Assembly: GCA_964386325.1 (NCBI GenBank)
Contig: CAYLQY010000001.1
Coordinates: forward strand, 310,001-374,000
Reading direction: 5' to 3'
DNA length: 64,000 nucleotides
Origin: Anaerorhabdus sp964386325
GTDB taxonomy: Bacteria; Bacillota_I; Bacilli_A; Erysipelotrichales; Erysipelotrichaceae
Below, in pieces: positions 33,367 to 42,186 of the stretch. The notes below the pieces were generated by a model that saw nothing but the letters and a program-made list of their open reading frames with translations, ran no database searches and was not told the origin of the DNA. Position numbers and translations under genes: made by a program. Within the stretch, counting starts at the first letter, position 1, and each line of letters opens with the position of its first letter.

Positions 33367-34574
33367 TGAAAAAGAAAACAAAAGCAAAAGATACATTCTT
33401 AAATTCAATTACCTATTTTGCCAGTGGAGTGAGTGTGCTTGTATTAGGTGCGGTGTTATGGTTTTTATTCTCACAAGGGTTTTCAACATTAAACTGGGAT
33501 CTAATTAAAAATAATTATTGGAGCCAAAATTTACTTGGAAATGTTGAAAAACAAGCTGGTGATTATCCGTTAACACAAGAAGTAGATGGTGTTTATTCGG
33601 TTGAATGGGGAATCGCACTTAAAGATAGTGTGAATGCCCAAAAAGAAAAAGTATTAGAAGTAACCTATATTCATCCTGATTCACCACTTAAAACAATGAC
33701 GAGTGCTGTTGCAGGACAAGATAATCGTGAAATAACATTAGAAACAGGATATTCTATTCAAAAGATTGATATTGTGACAGCCGATGGAATCGCAACATTT
33801 ACTGGAAAAATCATGTCACAAGATGCGGCAACTGTTATCGCAAATATAGATGGTGCACAGTCAATTACCAGTATGTATTTCAAAACACTAGGTGGTGGTA
33901 TTCGCAGCAGTTTAATTACAACATTATATTTAATTGTAATTTCACTACTTATTGCCTTACCAATTGGTGTATCAAGTGCAATTTATTTACATGAGTATGC
34001 ATCCAAAAATAGATTTAATAAATTAATTCGCCAAGGAATCGAAACACTAACAGGTGTTCCTAGTATTGTTTATGGTTTGATGGGAGTTACAGTATTATTC
34101 CCAGTGACACAATTATTAGGTGCAACAACGACGAGTATTTTACTGGGTGGACTTACGATGTCAATTATTCTATTGCCGACAATTATTAAATCTACGGAAG
34201 AAGCATTAATCGTTGTACCACAAAGTTTACGTGATGGAAGTTTATCATTAGGAGCGACTAAATCACAAACGATATTTAAAGTAGTATTACCTTGTGCAAT
34301 CAATGGTATTCTTACTGGTATTCTATTATCAATAGGAAGAGTCATTGGTGAATCTGCCGCACTTATCTATACAATGGGAACATTTATCAATGATACACCT
34401 ACATTACTTGGTCAAGGTACATCATTATCAGTAATGATTTGGTCATTCATGTCAGGTGAACAACCTAATTTCCAATTAGCAAGTGCAATATCAATTATCA
34501 TTCTAATTATTGTATTAATCTTGAATTTCGTCGTTAAGGCAATCGCGAAAAGATTTACGAAGAAATTCGCGTAG
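33366..34574 (+). CDS. pstA: Phosphate ABC transporter permease PstA with a large external insertion
   Basis: A 402-residue permease; ordinary PstA has about 280-300 residues. The first membrane segment (about 12-33) is followed by roughly 130 residues of polar, beta-rich sequence (about 40-170) before the conserved core begins at GGGIRSSLITTLYL. The core is complete: PIGVSSAIYLHEYA, ETLTGVPSIVYGL and the EAA loop DGSLSLGATKSQTIFKVVLP. The extra part should face outside. It may contact the unusual PstS, which is inference. The start codon overlaps the pstC stop (TAATG); pstB follows after 11 bases. Confidence 0.92.
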   Translation: MKKKTKAKDTFLNSITYFASGVSVLVLGAVLWFLFSQGFSTLNWDLIKNNYWSQNLLGNVEKQAGDYPLTQEVDGVYSVEWGIALKDSVNAQKEKVLEVTYIHPDSPLKTMTSAVAGQDNREITLETGYSIQKIDIVTADGIATFTGKIMSQDAATVIANIDGAQSITSMYFKTLGGGIRSSLITTLYLIVISLLIALPIGVSSAIYLHEYASKNRFNKLIRQGIETLTGVPSIVYGLMGVTVLFPVTQLLGATTTSILLGGLTMSIILLPTIIKSTEEALIVVPQSLRDGSLSLGATKSQTIFKVVLPCAINGILTGILLSIGRVIGESAALIYTMGTFINDTPTLLGQGTSLSVMIWSFMSGEQPNFQLASAISIIILIIVLILNFVVKAIAKRFTKKFA

Positions 34575-34585
34575 GAAGGGACATT

Positions 34586-35341
34586 ATGGAAACATGTTTT
34601 AAAGTAAAAGATTTGAATTTATACTATGGTGAAAAACAAGCGCTTAAAAAGATTCAAATGAATATTTATAAAAATAAAGTAACAGCGTTTATTGGACCAT
34701 CAGGATGTGGTAAATCAACATTTCTACGTTGTCTAAATAGAATGAATGATTTAATCGAAGGATGTAAAATTGATGGTTTAATTGATAAAGATGGTATCGA
34801 TATTTATTCTTCTAAAACAGATATTGTAGATTTACGTACTAAAGTGGGTATGGTATTCCAAAAACCAAATCCATTTCCAATGAGTATTTTCGATAATGTT
34901 GCCTATGGACCGCGTTGCCAAGGATTAAAAGACAAAAAGAAATTAGATGAAATTGTCGTTAAATCACTTAAACAAGCAGCGTTGTATGACGAAGTTAGTG
35001 ATCGTCTACATGAATCAGCACTTGGACTATCTGGTGGTCAACAACAACGTTTATGCATTGCACGTTGTATTGCGATGGAGCCGGAAGTAATTTTAATGGA
35101 TGAACCTACATCAGCACTAGATCCAATTGCCACTGCAAAAATTGAAGAACTTATTGAACAGTTAAAAGAAAAATATACAATAATCATTGTAACGCACAGT
35201 ATGCAACAAGCATCACGTATCAGTGATTACACAGCGTTTTTCTTACTCGGTGAAGTAATTGAATTTGATAATACAAAAAAGATTTTCAGTACACCAACCG
35301 ATAAAAGAACAGAAGATTACATAACAGGGAGATTCGGATAA
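34586..35341 (+). CDS. pstB: Phosphate ABC transporter ATP-binding protein PstB
   Basis: A 251-residue ATPase with Walker A GPSGCGKST (about residues 33-41), the PstB-specific VGMVFQKPNPFPMSIFDNVAYG, signature LSGGQQQRLCIARC (about 149-162), Walker B VILMDEPTSALDP and the switch ITHSM-like VTHSMQQA. It energises PstCA. Its stop codon overlaps the phoU start by one base. Confidence 0.96.
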   Translation: METCFKVKDLNLYYGEKQALKKIQMNIYKNKVTAFIGPSGCGKSTFLRCLNRMNDLIEGCKIDGLIDKDGIDIYSSKTDIVDLRTKVGMVFQKPNPFPMSIFDNVAYGPRCQGLKDKKKLDEIVVKSLKQAALYDEVSDRLHESALGLSGGQQQRLCIARCIAMEPEVILMDEPTSALDPIATAKIEELIEQLKEKYTIIIVTHSMQQASRISDYTAFFLLGEVIEFDNTKKIFSTPTDKRTEDYITGRFG

Positions 35342-35982
35342 TGATTAAACTAGATGATAAATGTAATAGAATTAAAGAATGTGTTATGCAAATGTCTAAA
35401 CGTGTTGAAGACATGTATTCATTGGCATTAGATATTATTGAAACAGGAGACAAAGATGTTGCGCTAAAGGTCATCGAAATGGATGGTTTTGTAAATAGTG
35501 CAGAAGAAGAAATTAATGATTTAGCAATTGAAGCATTAGCATTACTTTCACCCGTTGCAAGTGATTTACGAAAAGTAATTACAGGTATCAAAATCTCATC
35601 AGATTTAGAACGCATTGGTGACTATGCGAAGAGTATTGCTGGATTTGTAGTGCGTGATGGAAAACTAGACCCAGAGCTTGCGAAGAAGGCAAGAGAGCTT
35701 GGCGATACTTTCCTAACAATGATTGATCATGCGATGGATAGCTATAGTAAATCAGATGCAGTGTGGGCAATGAGCATACCTGAAGAAGATCTTCAAATTG
35801 ATCGTATTTTTGATGAAATATTAAAAATTCTTCAAGAACGTATTAAAAAACAAGAAATGGTTGAAGATATTATTCCAATCATGGGAATGTTAAGAAATTT
35901 GAAACGTGCTGGTGAACATACAAAGAATATTTGTGAACACACAATATTTGAAGTGAAAGGTCAACACATCGAATTCAATTAG
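35341..35982 (+). CDS. phoU: Phosphate signalling protein PhoU
   Basis: A 213-residue all-helical protein made of two three-helix PhoU repeats. Metal-binding motifs of type E/DxxxD appear as SDLERIGDYAKSIA (about 87-100) in the first repeat and LRNLKRAGEHTKNICEH (about 182-198) in the second. PhoU links the Pst importer to PhoR signalling and limits phosphate uptake. It is the last pst gene; the M-box promoter begins 9 bases after its stop. Confidence 0.93.
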   Translation: MIKLDDKCNRIKECVMQMSKRVEDMYSLALDIIETGDKDVALKVIEMDGFVNSAEEEINDLAIEALALLSPVASDLRKVITGIKISSDLERIGDYAKSIAGFVVRDGKLDPELAKKARELGDTFLTMIDHAMDSYSKSDAVWAMSIPEEDLQIDRIFDEILKILQERIKKQEMVEDIIPIMGMLRNLKRAGEHTKNICEHTIFEVKGQHIEFN

Positions 35983-35990
35983 TACATGAT

Positions 35991-36019
35991 TTGACAATTA
36001 CATAAATAAGTTATATAAA
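35991..36019 (+). promoter_or_regulatory. Promoter of the M-box / mgtA transcript
   Basis: TTGACA (35991-35996) and TATAAA (36014-36019) with a 17-bp spacer; predicted start near 36026. Confidence 0.75.
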
Positions 36020-36028
36020 TAAAGTGTA

Positions 36029-36224
36029 TCGGTAGGTGAGGCTACCTTAGGGATACGGATTGCTGCCGCGGAGCTGTGGAGACACAGTGAGAAGGTTAAC
36101 AGTCTATGTCGAATTCAAGGCATAGAATAACGCAATTACATCGCCCTAAGAAGTTAAAGCTTGAATGGTAATGTACTTTTTGATTTTTAACGAGTCCTTA
36201 TCGTTTTCCGATAGGGACTTTTTT
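36029..36224 (+). promoter_or_regulatory. M-box (ykoK) magnesium riboswitch with terminator
   Basis: Conserved M-box blocks are present in order: GGTAGGTGAGGCTACC (36031-36046), ATACGGATTGCTGCCG (36053-36068), GAGACACAG near 36080 and CGCCCTAAGAAGTTAAAGCT (36142-36161). The expression platform is a strong terminator, AGTCCTTATCG (36193-36203) with CGATAGGGACT (36209-36219) and a T-run. High magnesium should stabilise the aptamer and end transcription before mgtA. Known family; the downstream Mg-type ATPase fits. Confidence 0.93.
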
Positions 36225-36244
36225 ACATAAAGGAGGTGGTTGAT

Positions 36245-36352
36245 ATGAGTAAACCGGATAGTTGTAGTTGTGATCAGCAGAGGCAAAAAGTCATGCGTTT
36301 TATATTCCTAGTTTTCAGTCAACCATCTTTTGAATTATCGTCTGAATTTTAA
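36245..36352 (+). CDS. Putative 35-aa leader peptide between the M-box and mgtA
   Basis: A 35-codon ORF whose ATG lies 6-7 bases after AAAGGAGGTGG (36229-36239), one of the strongest ribosome sites in the window. The peptide has a Cys-rich polar start MSKPDSCSCDQQRQK, a short hydrophobic core MRFIFLVF and a polar tail ending SSEF. I recognise no family. It lies on the riboswitch read-through transcript and stops 18 bases before a hairpin covering the mgtA ribosome site, so it may act as a regulatory upstream ORF. A role like the MgtL leader of enteric bacteria is analogy only. Confidence 0.5.
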   Translation: MSKPDSCSCDQQRQKVMRFIFLVFSQPSFELSSEF

Positions 36353-36370
36353 TTTATAATTCCATTGACA

Positions 36371-36396
36371 TTGCCTCTTGAAAAAGAGGAGGGCAA
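36371..36396 (+). promoter_or_regulatory. Hairpin sequestering the mgtA ribosome site
   Basis: TTGCCTCTT (36371-36379) can pair with the AAGAGGAGGGCAA segment (36384-36396) around a GAAA-type loop. The 3' arm contains the GAGGAGGG ribosome site of mgtA. No T-run follows, so it is not a terminator on this strand; masking of translation is the likely effect. Confidence 0.5.
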
Positions 36397-36400
36397 AAAA

Positions 36401-39067
36401 ATGGTAAAAAAAATAATTAGTCTAGTTACGCAACAAGAGAAAGTAGTAAACGAAAAATTATTAAACGTAACAAATCAAGATGTGAATACCTTATTAGAAA
36501 GTTATAAAAACACACTAGAAGGGTATAGCAAAAAACAAGTTGAAGCTTCTAGAGAAGAATTTGGCGAAAATATACTTCAACATAAAAAGGAACAACCATG
36601 GTATAAATTACTATTGAGTTCACTTTTAAATCCTTTTTCAATTGTATTAATTATTTTAGCAAGTATTTCTTTTTTTACAAAAGATTATGCGGCAGTTTCA
36701 ATTATAATAGTCATGGTATTACTAGGAGCAATTCTTAGTTTTATGCAAGAATACAAAAGTTCAAAAGCAGTTGAAAAACTTACTGAACTTGTAGAAACAA
36801 AAATCACAGTACAACGACTTGAAAATCATGAATCAATCAGAATAGAAATTCCAATGGATGAATTAGTTGTAGGTGATATTTTACATTTGTCTGCAGGAGA
36901 TATTATTCCAGCTGATGCTAGATTAATTCAGGCTAGAGATTTCTTTGTTAGCCAATCATCACTTACAGGTGAAAGTGAACCTGTGGAAAAGTTTGGTGAA
37001 ACATTGATTGAAAAACCTGCACAAGCACTTGAAGCTAATAACTTAGTCTTCATGGGGTGTAATATTATTTCGGGTTCTGCCCAAGCAATTGTTGTGGCAA
37101 TAGGTAGCAATACAATATTTGGAAACATCGCAAATCAACTTCAAGAAAAACCAGTAATTACTAGTTTTGAAAAAGGTGTTAACTCAGTTTCCTGGATTTT
37201 TATTCGATTCATGTTGATTATGGCCCCAATCGTACTTTTGTTAAATGGTTTCACAAAAGGAAATTGGCTTGAAGCTTTCTTATTTGCGTTATCAGTGGCA
37301 GTTGGATTAACACCAGAAATGTTACCAATGATTGTATCTGTGAATCTTGCGAAGGGTGCAATCGCAATGTCAAAGAAGAAAGTCATTGTAAAGAAACTAA
37401 ATGCAATTCAAAACTTTGGTGCGATGGATGTATTATGCACCGATAAAACAGGGACAATCACACAAGATAAAGTAAGTTTGAAATACTATTTAAACATACA
37501 TGGACAAGAAGATGACCGTATCTTAAGACATGGTTTTCTTAATAGTTATTATCAAACAGGGCTAAAAAATTTAATGGATATCGCAATCATCAATCATGTC
37601 CAAGATAGCGAACAACAAGATCTTTTTAATAACTATAAAAAGATCGATGAGATTCCATTTGATTTTAATCGCAGAAGAATGAGCGTTGTTGTAGAAAATA
37701 CAACAAACGAATCTGTCCAATTAATTACTAAAGGGGCAATCGAAGAAATGTTATCAATTTGTACTCATGCTGAATATGCTGAAAGCATTGAAGTACTTAC
37801 TGATGAAATACGAAAAGAAATTTTAAATCGGTGTTATGACTATAATGAACAAGGATTTAGAGTGCTAGGAATTGCCCATAAAAGTTTGCCTTCAATTAAT
37901 AGTGTAATCTCTGTGGCAGATGAAGAGGGAATGGTTTTACTTGGTTACCTTGCATTCTTTGATCCACCAAAAGAAAGCACGAAAGATGCTTTAAATGCTT
38001 TGCATGAATATGGTGTTAATGTAAAAGTACTTACAGGTGATAATGATGCCGTGACACGTTACATTTGTAATCAAGTAGGCTTAAACGGAGATAGTATTAT
38101 TCTAGGTGAGATGATAGAGACAATGAATGACGAAGAACTCAAAGAGTGTGTTGAAAAAGTTGATGTTTTCGCAAAGTTATCACCAGCACAAAAGACAAGA
38201 ATTGTCGAAGCGTTAAGAAATGATGGACATACAGTAGGCTTTATGGGGGATGGTATTAATGATGCTTCTGCTATGAAAATGGCGGATGTTGGAATTTCAG
38301 TTGATTCTGCAGTTGATATTGCAAAAGAAAGTGCATCTATTATTCTCTTAGAAAAAGATTTAATGGTTTTAGAAAATGGAATTATTGAAGGCAGAAAAAC
38401 ATATGCAAATATTATGAAATACATTAAGATTACTGCTAGTTCTAATTTTGGTAATATGTTTTCAATACTTGTCGCAAGTGCATTTCTTCCATTTATGCCA
38501 ATGTTACCATTACAAATTCTAATCTTAAATTTAATCTATGATATCTCATGTACTGCAATACCATGGGATAATGTAGATGATGACTACTTGAAAAGACCAA
38601 AACAATGGAATGCGAATAGTATATCTAAATTTATGATTTACATTGGACCTACAAGCTCCATCTTTGATATTTTGACCTATGTAATATTATTCTTTGGTGT
38701 TTGTCCATTTGTTTTTGGTGGTGCTTATCATACACTTGATCCAGCTACCCAACTTTTATTTGTTGGACTATTTCAAACAGGGTGGTTTGTCGAAAGTTTA
38801 TGGACACAGACATCAATTATTCATATGTTAAGAAGTTCTAAGATGCCTTTTAAAAATACATTTCCTTCAAAACAATTGGTTTTTGGCACAGCTTTTGGAA
38901 TTCTTGTAGGAACTCTATTGCCAATGACTGCAATTGGCAAATCTCTTAATATGATGCAAGTGCCATTTTATTACTATTTTATTTTATTGGGCATTATCAT
39001 TATGTATATGATTGTTGTCACAAAGATGAAAACGGTTTATATAAAAAAGTTTAAAGAATTGTTGTAA
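36401..39067 (+). CDS. mgtA: Magnesium-transporting P-type ATPase
   Basis: An 888-residue P-type ATPase of the P3B magnesium class. Landmarks: SLTGESEPVEKFG in the actuator domain, VGLTPEMLPMIVSVNLAKGA in the membrane before the phosphorylation site, CTDKTGTIT with Asp348, and MGDGINDASAMKMADVGISV; the VGLTPEMLPMI segment is diagnostic of MgtA/MgtB. It imports magnesium. The start is ATG 36401, 7 bases after GAGGAGGG; an in-frame TTG at 36365 would place the ribosome site inside the protein. Control by the upstream M-box agrees with this identity. Confidence 0.95.
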   Translation: MVKKIISLVTQQEKVVNEKLLNVTNQDVNTLLESYKNTLEGYSKKQVEASREEFGENILQHKKEQPWYKLLLSSLLNPFSIVLIILASISFFTKDYAAVSIIIVMVLLGAILSFMQEYKSSKAVEKLTELVETKITVQRLENHESIRIEIPMDELVVGDILHLSAGDIIPADARLIQARDFFVSQSSLTGESEPVEKFGETLIEKPAQALEANNLVFMGCNIISGSAQAIVVAIGSNTIFGNIANQLQEKPVITSFEKGVNSVSWIFIRFMLIMAPIVLLLNGFTKGNWLEAFLFALSVAVGLTPEMLPMIVSVNLAKGAIAMSKKKVIVKKLNAIQNFGAMDVLCTDKTGTITQDKVSLKYYLNIHGQEDDRILRHGFLNSYYQTGLKNLMDIAIINHVQDSEQQDLFNNYKKIDEIPFDFNRRRMSVVVENTTNESVQLITKGAIEEMLSICTHAEYAESIEVLTDEIRKEILNRCYDYNEQGFRVLGIAHKSLPSINSVISVADEEGMVLLGYLAFFDPPKESTKDALNALHEYGVNVKVLTGDNDAVTRYICNQVGLNGDSIILGEMIETMNDEELKECVEKVDVFAKLSPAQKTRIVEALRNDGHTVGFMGDGINDASAMKMADVGISVDSAVDIAKESASIILLEKDLMVLENGIIEGRKTYANIMKYIKITASSNFGNMFSILVASAFLPFMPMLPLQILILNLIYDISCTAIPWDNVDDDYLKRPKQWNANSISKFMIYIGPTSSIFDILTYVILFFGVCPFVFGGAYHTLDPATQLLFVGLFQTGWFVESLWTQTSIIHMLRSSKMPFKNTFPSKQLVFGTAFGILVGTLLPMTAIGKSLNMMQVPFYYYFILLGIIIMYMIVVTKMKTVYIKKFKELL

Positions 39068-39098
39068 AAAAGATAAGTCCGGTATGGGCTTATCTTTT
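39068..39098. terminator. Bidirectional terminator between mgtA and phoR
   Basis: AAAAGATAAGTCC pairs with GGGCTTATCTTTT around GGTAT; the flanks are A-rich on the left and T-rich on the right, so it can serve both converging genes. It overlaps the phoR stop codon. Confidence 0.8.
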
Positions 39099-40376
39099 AA
39101 GTTTAATGGTGAATTTTGTTCCGTGATTTAGATAATCATCAACGACAATTGTACCTTGATGAAATTCAACACCATGTTTTACAATTGCCAGTCCAAGTCC
39201 AGTTCCTTCAATTTGTGAACTATGTGACTTATCACTCCTAAAGAATCTTTCAAATATTCGTTCTTTGTCTTTCGGATTGATACCAATTCCATCATCTTTT
39301 ATTGTTATCTCTACAAACTTACCGCTTTCTTTCATATCAATCCATACGTGACCATTACGGGTGTTGTACTTAATGGCATTTTGAATCAAATTATAAAATA
39401 TTTCATAGATAATTTGAGAAACAGCGTGGCCCGTGATTGAGGTTGAATTATCAACTAAAGTGATACCATTTAAATTTGCATAATCTTCTAAACTACGAAG
39501 TACATGATGTAAAATTTCTTGATAATTCACTTTTTCGTAATCAAGTTGGACAGTTCCTTCATCGAGCTTAGATAGTTTAATGATATCTTCAATTGTACGT
39601 AATAAGTGTTTTGATTCATCCACTATTTTTTGTGAGAACTCTTGTGTGTTATCACCTTGAAGATTATTTGCCATGATTTCCGCATAACCAGAAATGCTTG
39701 TGAGTGGTGTTTTTAATTCATGTGAAACATTAGCACTGAATTCTTTTCTTATCTTATTGTGATAACTTAAATTTTCTAACAAATGTTTAAGTTCTGGATA
39801 GGTGTCATTCGCAAGGGGCATATCGAGATTTAGATGATTGATAGGATCGATAATTTTTCGTGTAAGAAATCTTGCGACAATAAGACACACGATGAATACA
39901 GTTATTAATATAAATGTAATAGGAACAAGGGATGGTATCATAATTGTTAATGCAGAATTCGCAATTGTTGATAGGCGAAGTACTGAACCATCATCTAAGC
40001 GAATGGCATAATAATAGGTTGTTTCATTTAATGTATCAGAATAACGTGTACGCTCACCACTGCCAGTTTGTACTGCATCAATAAATTCTGGACGATCACG
40101 ATGATTAATTAAGCTATTAGAATCATATTGTGAATCATAGATTACATTACCTTCTGAATTAATTAATGTAATTCGCGAATCAGAATAGAATTTTGTTTCA
40201 AGAAAAACGCTAGGGTCTTCATTATAGTAGGTTGCTAAAGCATTTGCTTCAGTTTTGAGTGTTAATCGAATATTCTTTGAAATATCGTTGTAGAAAAAGA
40301 ATGCACAAAGTAGGTAGGCAATTGCAACGAAGATAATTGAAGTTATGGCGATGCTTTGGAAAATCTTCTTCTTCAT
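39090..40376 (-). CDS. phoR: Sensor histidine kinase, PhoR-like
   Basis: A 428-residue kinase: membrane segment 1 (about 9-29), an extracytoplasmic sensor domain of about 115 residues, membrane segment 2 (about 146-168), a linker, HisKA with FSANVSHELKTPL (phospho-acceptor His219) and HATPase with NLIQNAIKYN, DDGIGI and GTGLGLAIVKH. The layout and the neighbouring OmpR-type regulator fit PhoR, and the pst operon with Pho-box repeats lies 8 kb away. The start overlaps the regulator stop by 4 bases (ATGA), showing co-translation. The phosphate assignment is inferred. Confidence 0.88.
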   Translation of the reverse strand: MKKKIFQSIAITSIIFVAIAYLLCAFFFYNDISKNIRLTLKTEANALATYYNEDPSVFLETKFYSDSRITLINSEGNVIYDSQYDSNSLINHRDRPEFIDAVQTGSGERTRYSDTLNETTYYYAIRLDDGSVLRLSTIANSALTIMIPSLVPITFILITVFIVCLIVARFLTRKIIDPINHLNLDMPLANDTYPELKHLLENLSYHNKIRKEFSANVSHELKTPLTSISGYAEIMANNLQGDNTQEFSQKIVDESKHLLRTIEDIIKLSKLDEGTVQLDYEKVNYQEILHHVLRSLEDYANLNGITLVDNSTSITGHAVSQIIYEIFYNLIQNAIKYNTRNGHVWIDMKESGKFVEITIKDDGIGINPKDKERIFERFFRSDKSHSSQIEGTGLGLAIVKHGVEFHQGTIVVDDYLNHGTKFTIKLKR

Positions 40377-41047
40377 TCAGGATCCACCATACGATAACCT
40401 ACACCACGAATTGTTTCAATATAATCACTTGCATGTTCTAATTTTGAACGCAAAGTACGAATATGTACATCAACAGTTCTAGTTTCACCATAATAATCAT
40501 AACCCCATATTTGTTCAAGCAATTGATCTCTTGTTAACACAATTCCTTGGTTTTCCATGAGTAATTTCAATAATTCAAATTCTTTTAATGTTAAAGTAAT
40601 ACGTTGGTCACCTAGTAGTACAAAGTGACGTTGTGTATCAATCGTTAAATCTTTAAAAGTAATCGTTTTTGACGATGTTGGTTTTTCCATACGGCGTAAT
40701 ACTGCTTTGATACGTGCAACCAATTCCATAATACCAAAGGGTTTTGTAATGTAATCATCGGCACCTAAATCTAAGCCTTGTACTTTATCATATTCACTAT
40801 TCTTTGCAGTTAATAAAATAACTGGAATATTTTTAGTAGTGATTGATGATTTAAGTTGTTTAAGAATTGAAAGTCCACTTTCACCAGGTAACATGACGTC
40901 TAAAAGAATTAATTCTGGTTTTTCTTCAGAAAGGACAGGGTAAAAGCTTTTTGCCTCACTAAATCCTTTTGCTTGAAAACCAGTAGAATTTAATGTATAT
41001 ACAATCAATTCTTGAATATTTTGTTCATCTTCAATAACATAAATCAT
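40373..41047 (-). CDS. phoP: Response regulator, OmpR/PhoB family, PhoP-like
   Basis: A 224-residue regulator: receiver domain with the acidic pocket IEDE, phospho-acceptor Asp50 in ILLDVMLPG and the Lys in YITKPFG; winged-helix domain from about residue 130 with LTLKEFELLKLLMENQG and the recognition part RTVDVHIRTLRSKLE. I chose the ATG at 41047, which follows GAGGTGGAG; a GTG three codons upstream lies in that ribosome site. As the first gene of the pair with phoR it is expected to activate the Pho-box promoter at 31407. Confidence 0.9.
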   Translation of the reverse strand: MIYVIEDEQNIQELIVYTLNSTGFQAKGFSEAKSFYPVLSEEKPELILLDVMLPGESGLSILKQLKSSITTKNIPVILLTAKNSEYDKVQGLDLGADDYITKPFGIMELVARIKAVLRRMEKPTSSKTITFKDLTIDTQRHFVLLGDQRITLTLKEFELLKLLMENQGIVLTRDQLLEQIWGYDYYGETRTVDVHIRTLRSKLEHASDYIETIRGVGYRMVDPE

Positions 41048-41171
41048 ACTCTCCACCTCACCATAAGTTTACGTGTTTTAACAAATAACTGCAATGTTAT
41101 TGGTGTTATTTTACCCAAAATTAACATTCGTCAAATTTCATAGAAGTGGTATAATAGTAACTGGTGATAAG

Positions 41172-41576
41172 ATGAATAAATTTAAAGCAGCATTTTTAAG
41201 ATTTATGAGTGGACGATATGGAAATGATAGCCTAAATAATATGTTATTTGGAATATCAATTGGTATATATTTAATTAATGCGTTCTTTGTAAGAAATTTC
41301 TTTGTGGGATTTGTTTCACAACTATTGTTGTTGGTTGTGTTATTTAGAATGTTTTCAAGAAATTGGTACAAACGACAAGCAGAGAATAATAAATATATGG
41401 CTCTATCACGTCCCATACGATTAAGGGTATCTTGTTTTGTTAAACAATTGAAAGATAAAGATCGTCGATACTTTCTTTGCCCTAATTGTCAACAAATCGT
41501 ACGCGTTCCACGAGGGCATGGGAAAGTTGAAATCAATTGTCCCAAATGTCATCATAGTTTTGAAAGAAAAACATAG
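41172..41576 (+). CDS. Two-span membrane protein with C-terminal zinc ribbon
   Basis: A 134-residue protein. After a basic start (NKFKAAFLRFMSGRYGND) come two hydrophobic segments (about 25-43 and 45-63) and a cytoplasmic tail ending in a zinc ribbon: CPNCQQIVRVPRGHGKVEINCPKC, with two CPxC knuckles. Small proteins of this design are common in Firmicutes and have no firm function. I used the ATG at 41172; the longer frame back to 41094 has no ribosome site and runs through the promoter region shared with phoP. A terminator follows. Confidence 0.75.
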   Translation: MNKFKAAFLRFMSGRYGNDSLNNMLFGISIGIYLINAFFVRNFFVGFVSQLLLLVVLFRMFSRNWYKRQAENNKYMALSRPIRLRVSCFVKQLKDKDRRYFLCPNCQQIVRVPRGHGKVEINCPKCHHSFERKT

Positions 41577-41612
41577 TTAACAAGTTTCTTTTATCTATAA
41601 ATGCTTAACTTA

Positions 41613-41645
41613 AAACTCCTTCAATTGATGAAAGGAGTTTTTTTT
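41613..41645 (+). terminator. Terminator after the zinc-ribbon gene
   Basis: AAACTCCTT pairs with AAGGAGTTT around CAATTGATGA and is followed by eight Ts. Confidence 0.8.
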
Positions 41646-41651
41646 ACATAT

Positions 41652-41681
41652 AAAAAAGAATAAGGTTATTCGCCTTATTCT
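41652..41681 (-). terminator. Terminator of hsp20
   Basis: AGAATAAGG pairs with CCTTATTCT; read on the minus strand it is followed by a TTTTTTATA run. It overlaps the hsp20 stop codon. Confidence 0.75.
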
Positions 41682-42100
41682 ATAGTAATTTGCTTTTTGT
41701 TTTCGATTTGTTTGGAAGTCATGTTAGGGATAATAATTCTTAATTCGCCATTTTCAAATTTGGCTTTGATGTCTTCTTCGTGAATGTTTTCACCGATATA
41801 ATAGCTTCTTGAACAGTTTCCAGAGAACCTTTCTTGACGTACGATATGTCCATCTTCATCTTTCTCTTCATTGGAGTTTTCTTTGTTGGCACTAATTGTT
41901 AGTGTTCCATTATTGAGTTCAATGGAAATATCTTCTTTCTTGAAACCTGGTAATTCAATGTCAAACAAGTAATTACCATCTTTCTCTGTGATGTCTGTTT
42001 TCATCATGTTGTAGCTATTACCCAGTGTTTTAAATGGATCCTTAAACATGTCATCAAACATCTCGTCAAACAAACTCAAGCTTCTAGGATAGTATTTCAT
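41675..42100 (-). CDS. Small heat shock protein Hsp20 (alpha-crystallin family)
   Basis: A 141-residue chaperone. The N-terminal arm SLFDEMFDDMFKDPF is followed by an alpha-crystallin domain: DITEKDGNYLFDIELPGFKKEDISIELNN carries the conserved ELPG, and FENGELRIIIPN near residues 115-126 matches the A-x-x-x-n-G-v-L block. The extension ends KKQITIE. It holds unfolding proteins in oligomers until ATP-dependent chaperones act. A near-perfect CIRCE element overlaps the -35 of its promoter, which predicts HrcA control. Ribosome site AAAGAGGCGAT. Confidence 0.93.
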   Translation of the reverse strand: MKYYPRSLSLFDEMFDDMFKDPFKTLGNSYNMMKTDITEKDGNYLFDIELPGFKKEDISIELNNGTLTISANKENSNEEKDEDGHIVRQERFSGNCSRSYYIGENIHEEDIKAKFENGELRIIIPNMTSKQIENKKQITIE

Positions 42101-42158
42101 AATATCGCCTCTTTCCTTTCATGAAATATCTAGAAGAAGTTTCCTCAACTTCAAGTAT

Positions 42159-42186
42159 AGTATAGCACTTTTATTAGCACTGTCAA
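42159..42186 (-). promoter_or_regulatory. Promoter of hsp20
   Basis: On the minus strand, TTGACA (complement of 42181-42186) and TATACT (complement of 42159-42164) with a 16-bp spacer. Confidence 0.6.

Noticed and set aside
36371..36396. Hairpin before mgtA as a second terminator
   Set aside because: It is followed by As, not Ts, on the coding strand; masking of the ribosome site explains it better.
36365..36400. TTG start of mgtA twelve codons upstream
   Set aside because: It would translate through the hairpin and the GAGGAGGG ribosome site that serves ATG 36401.
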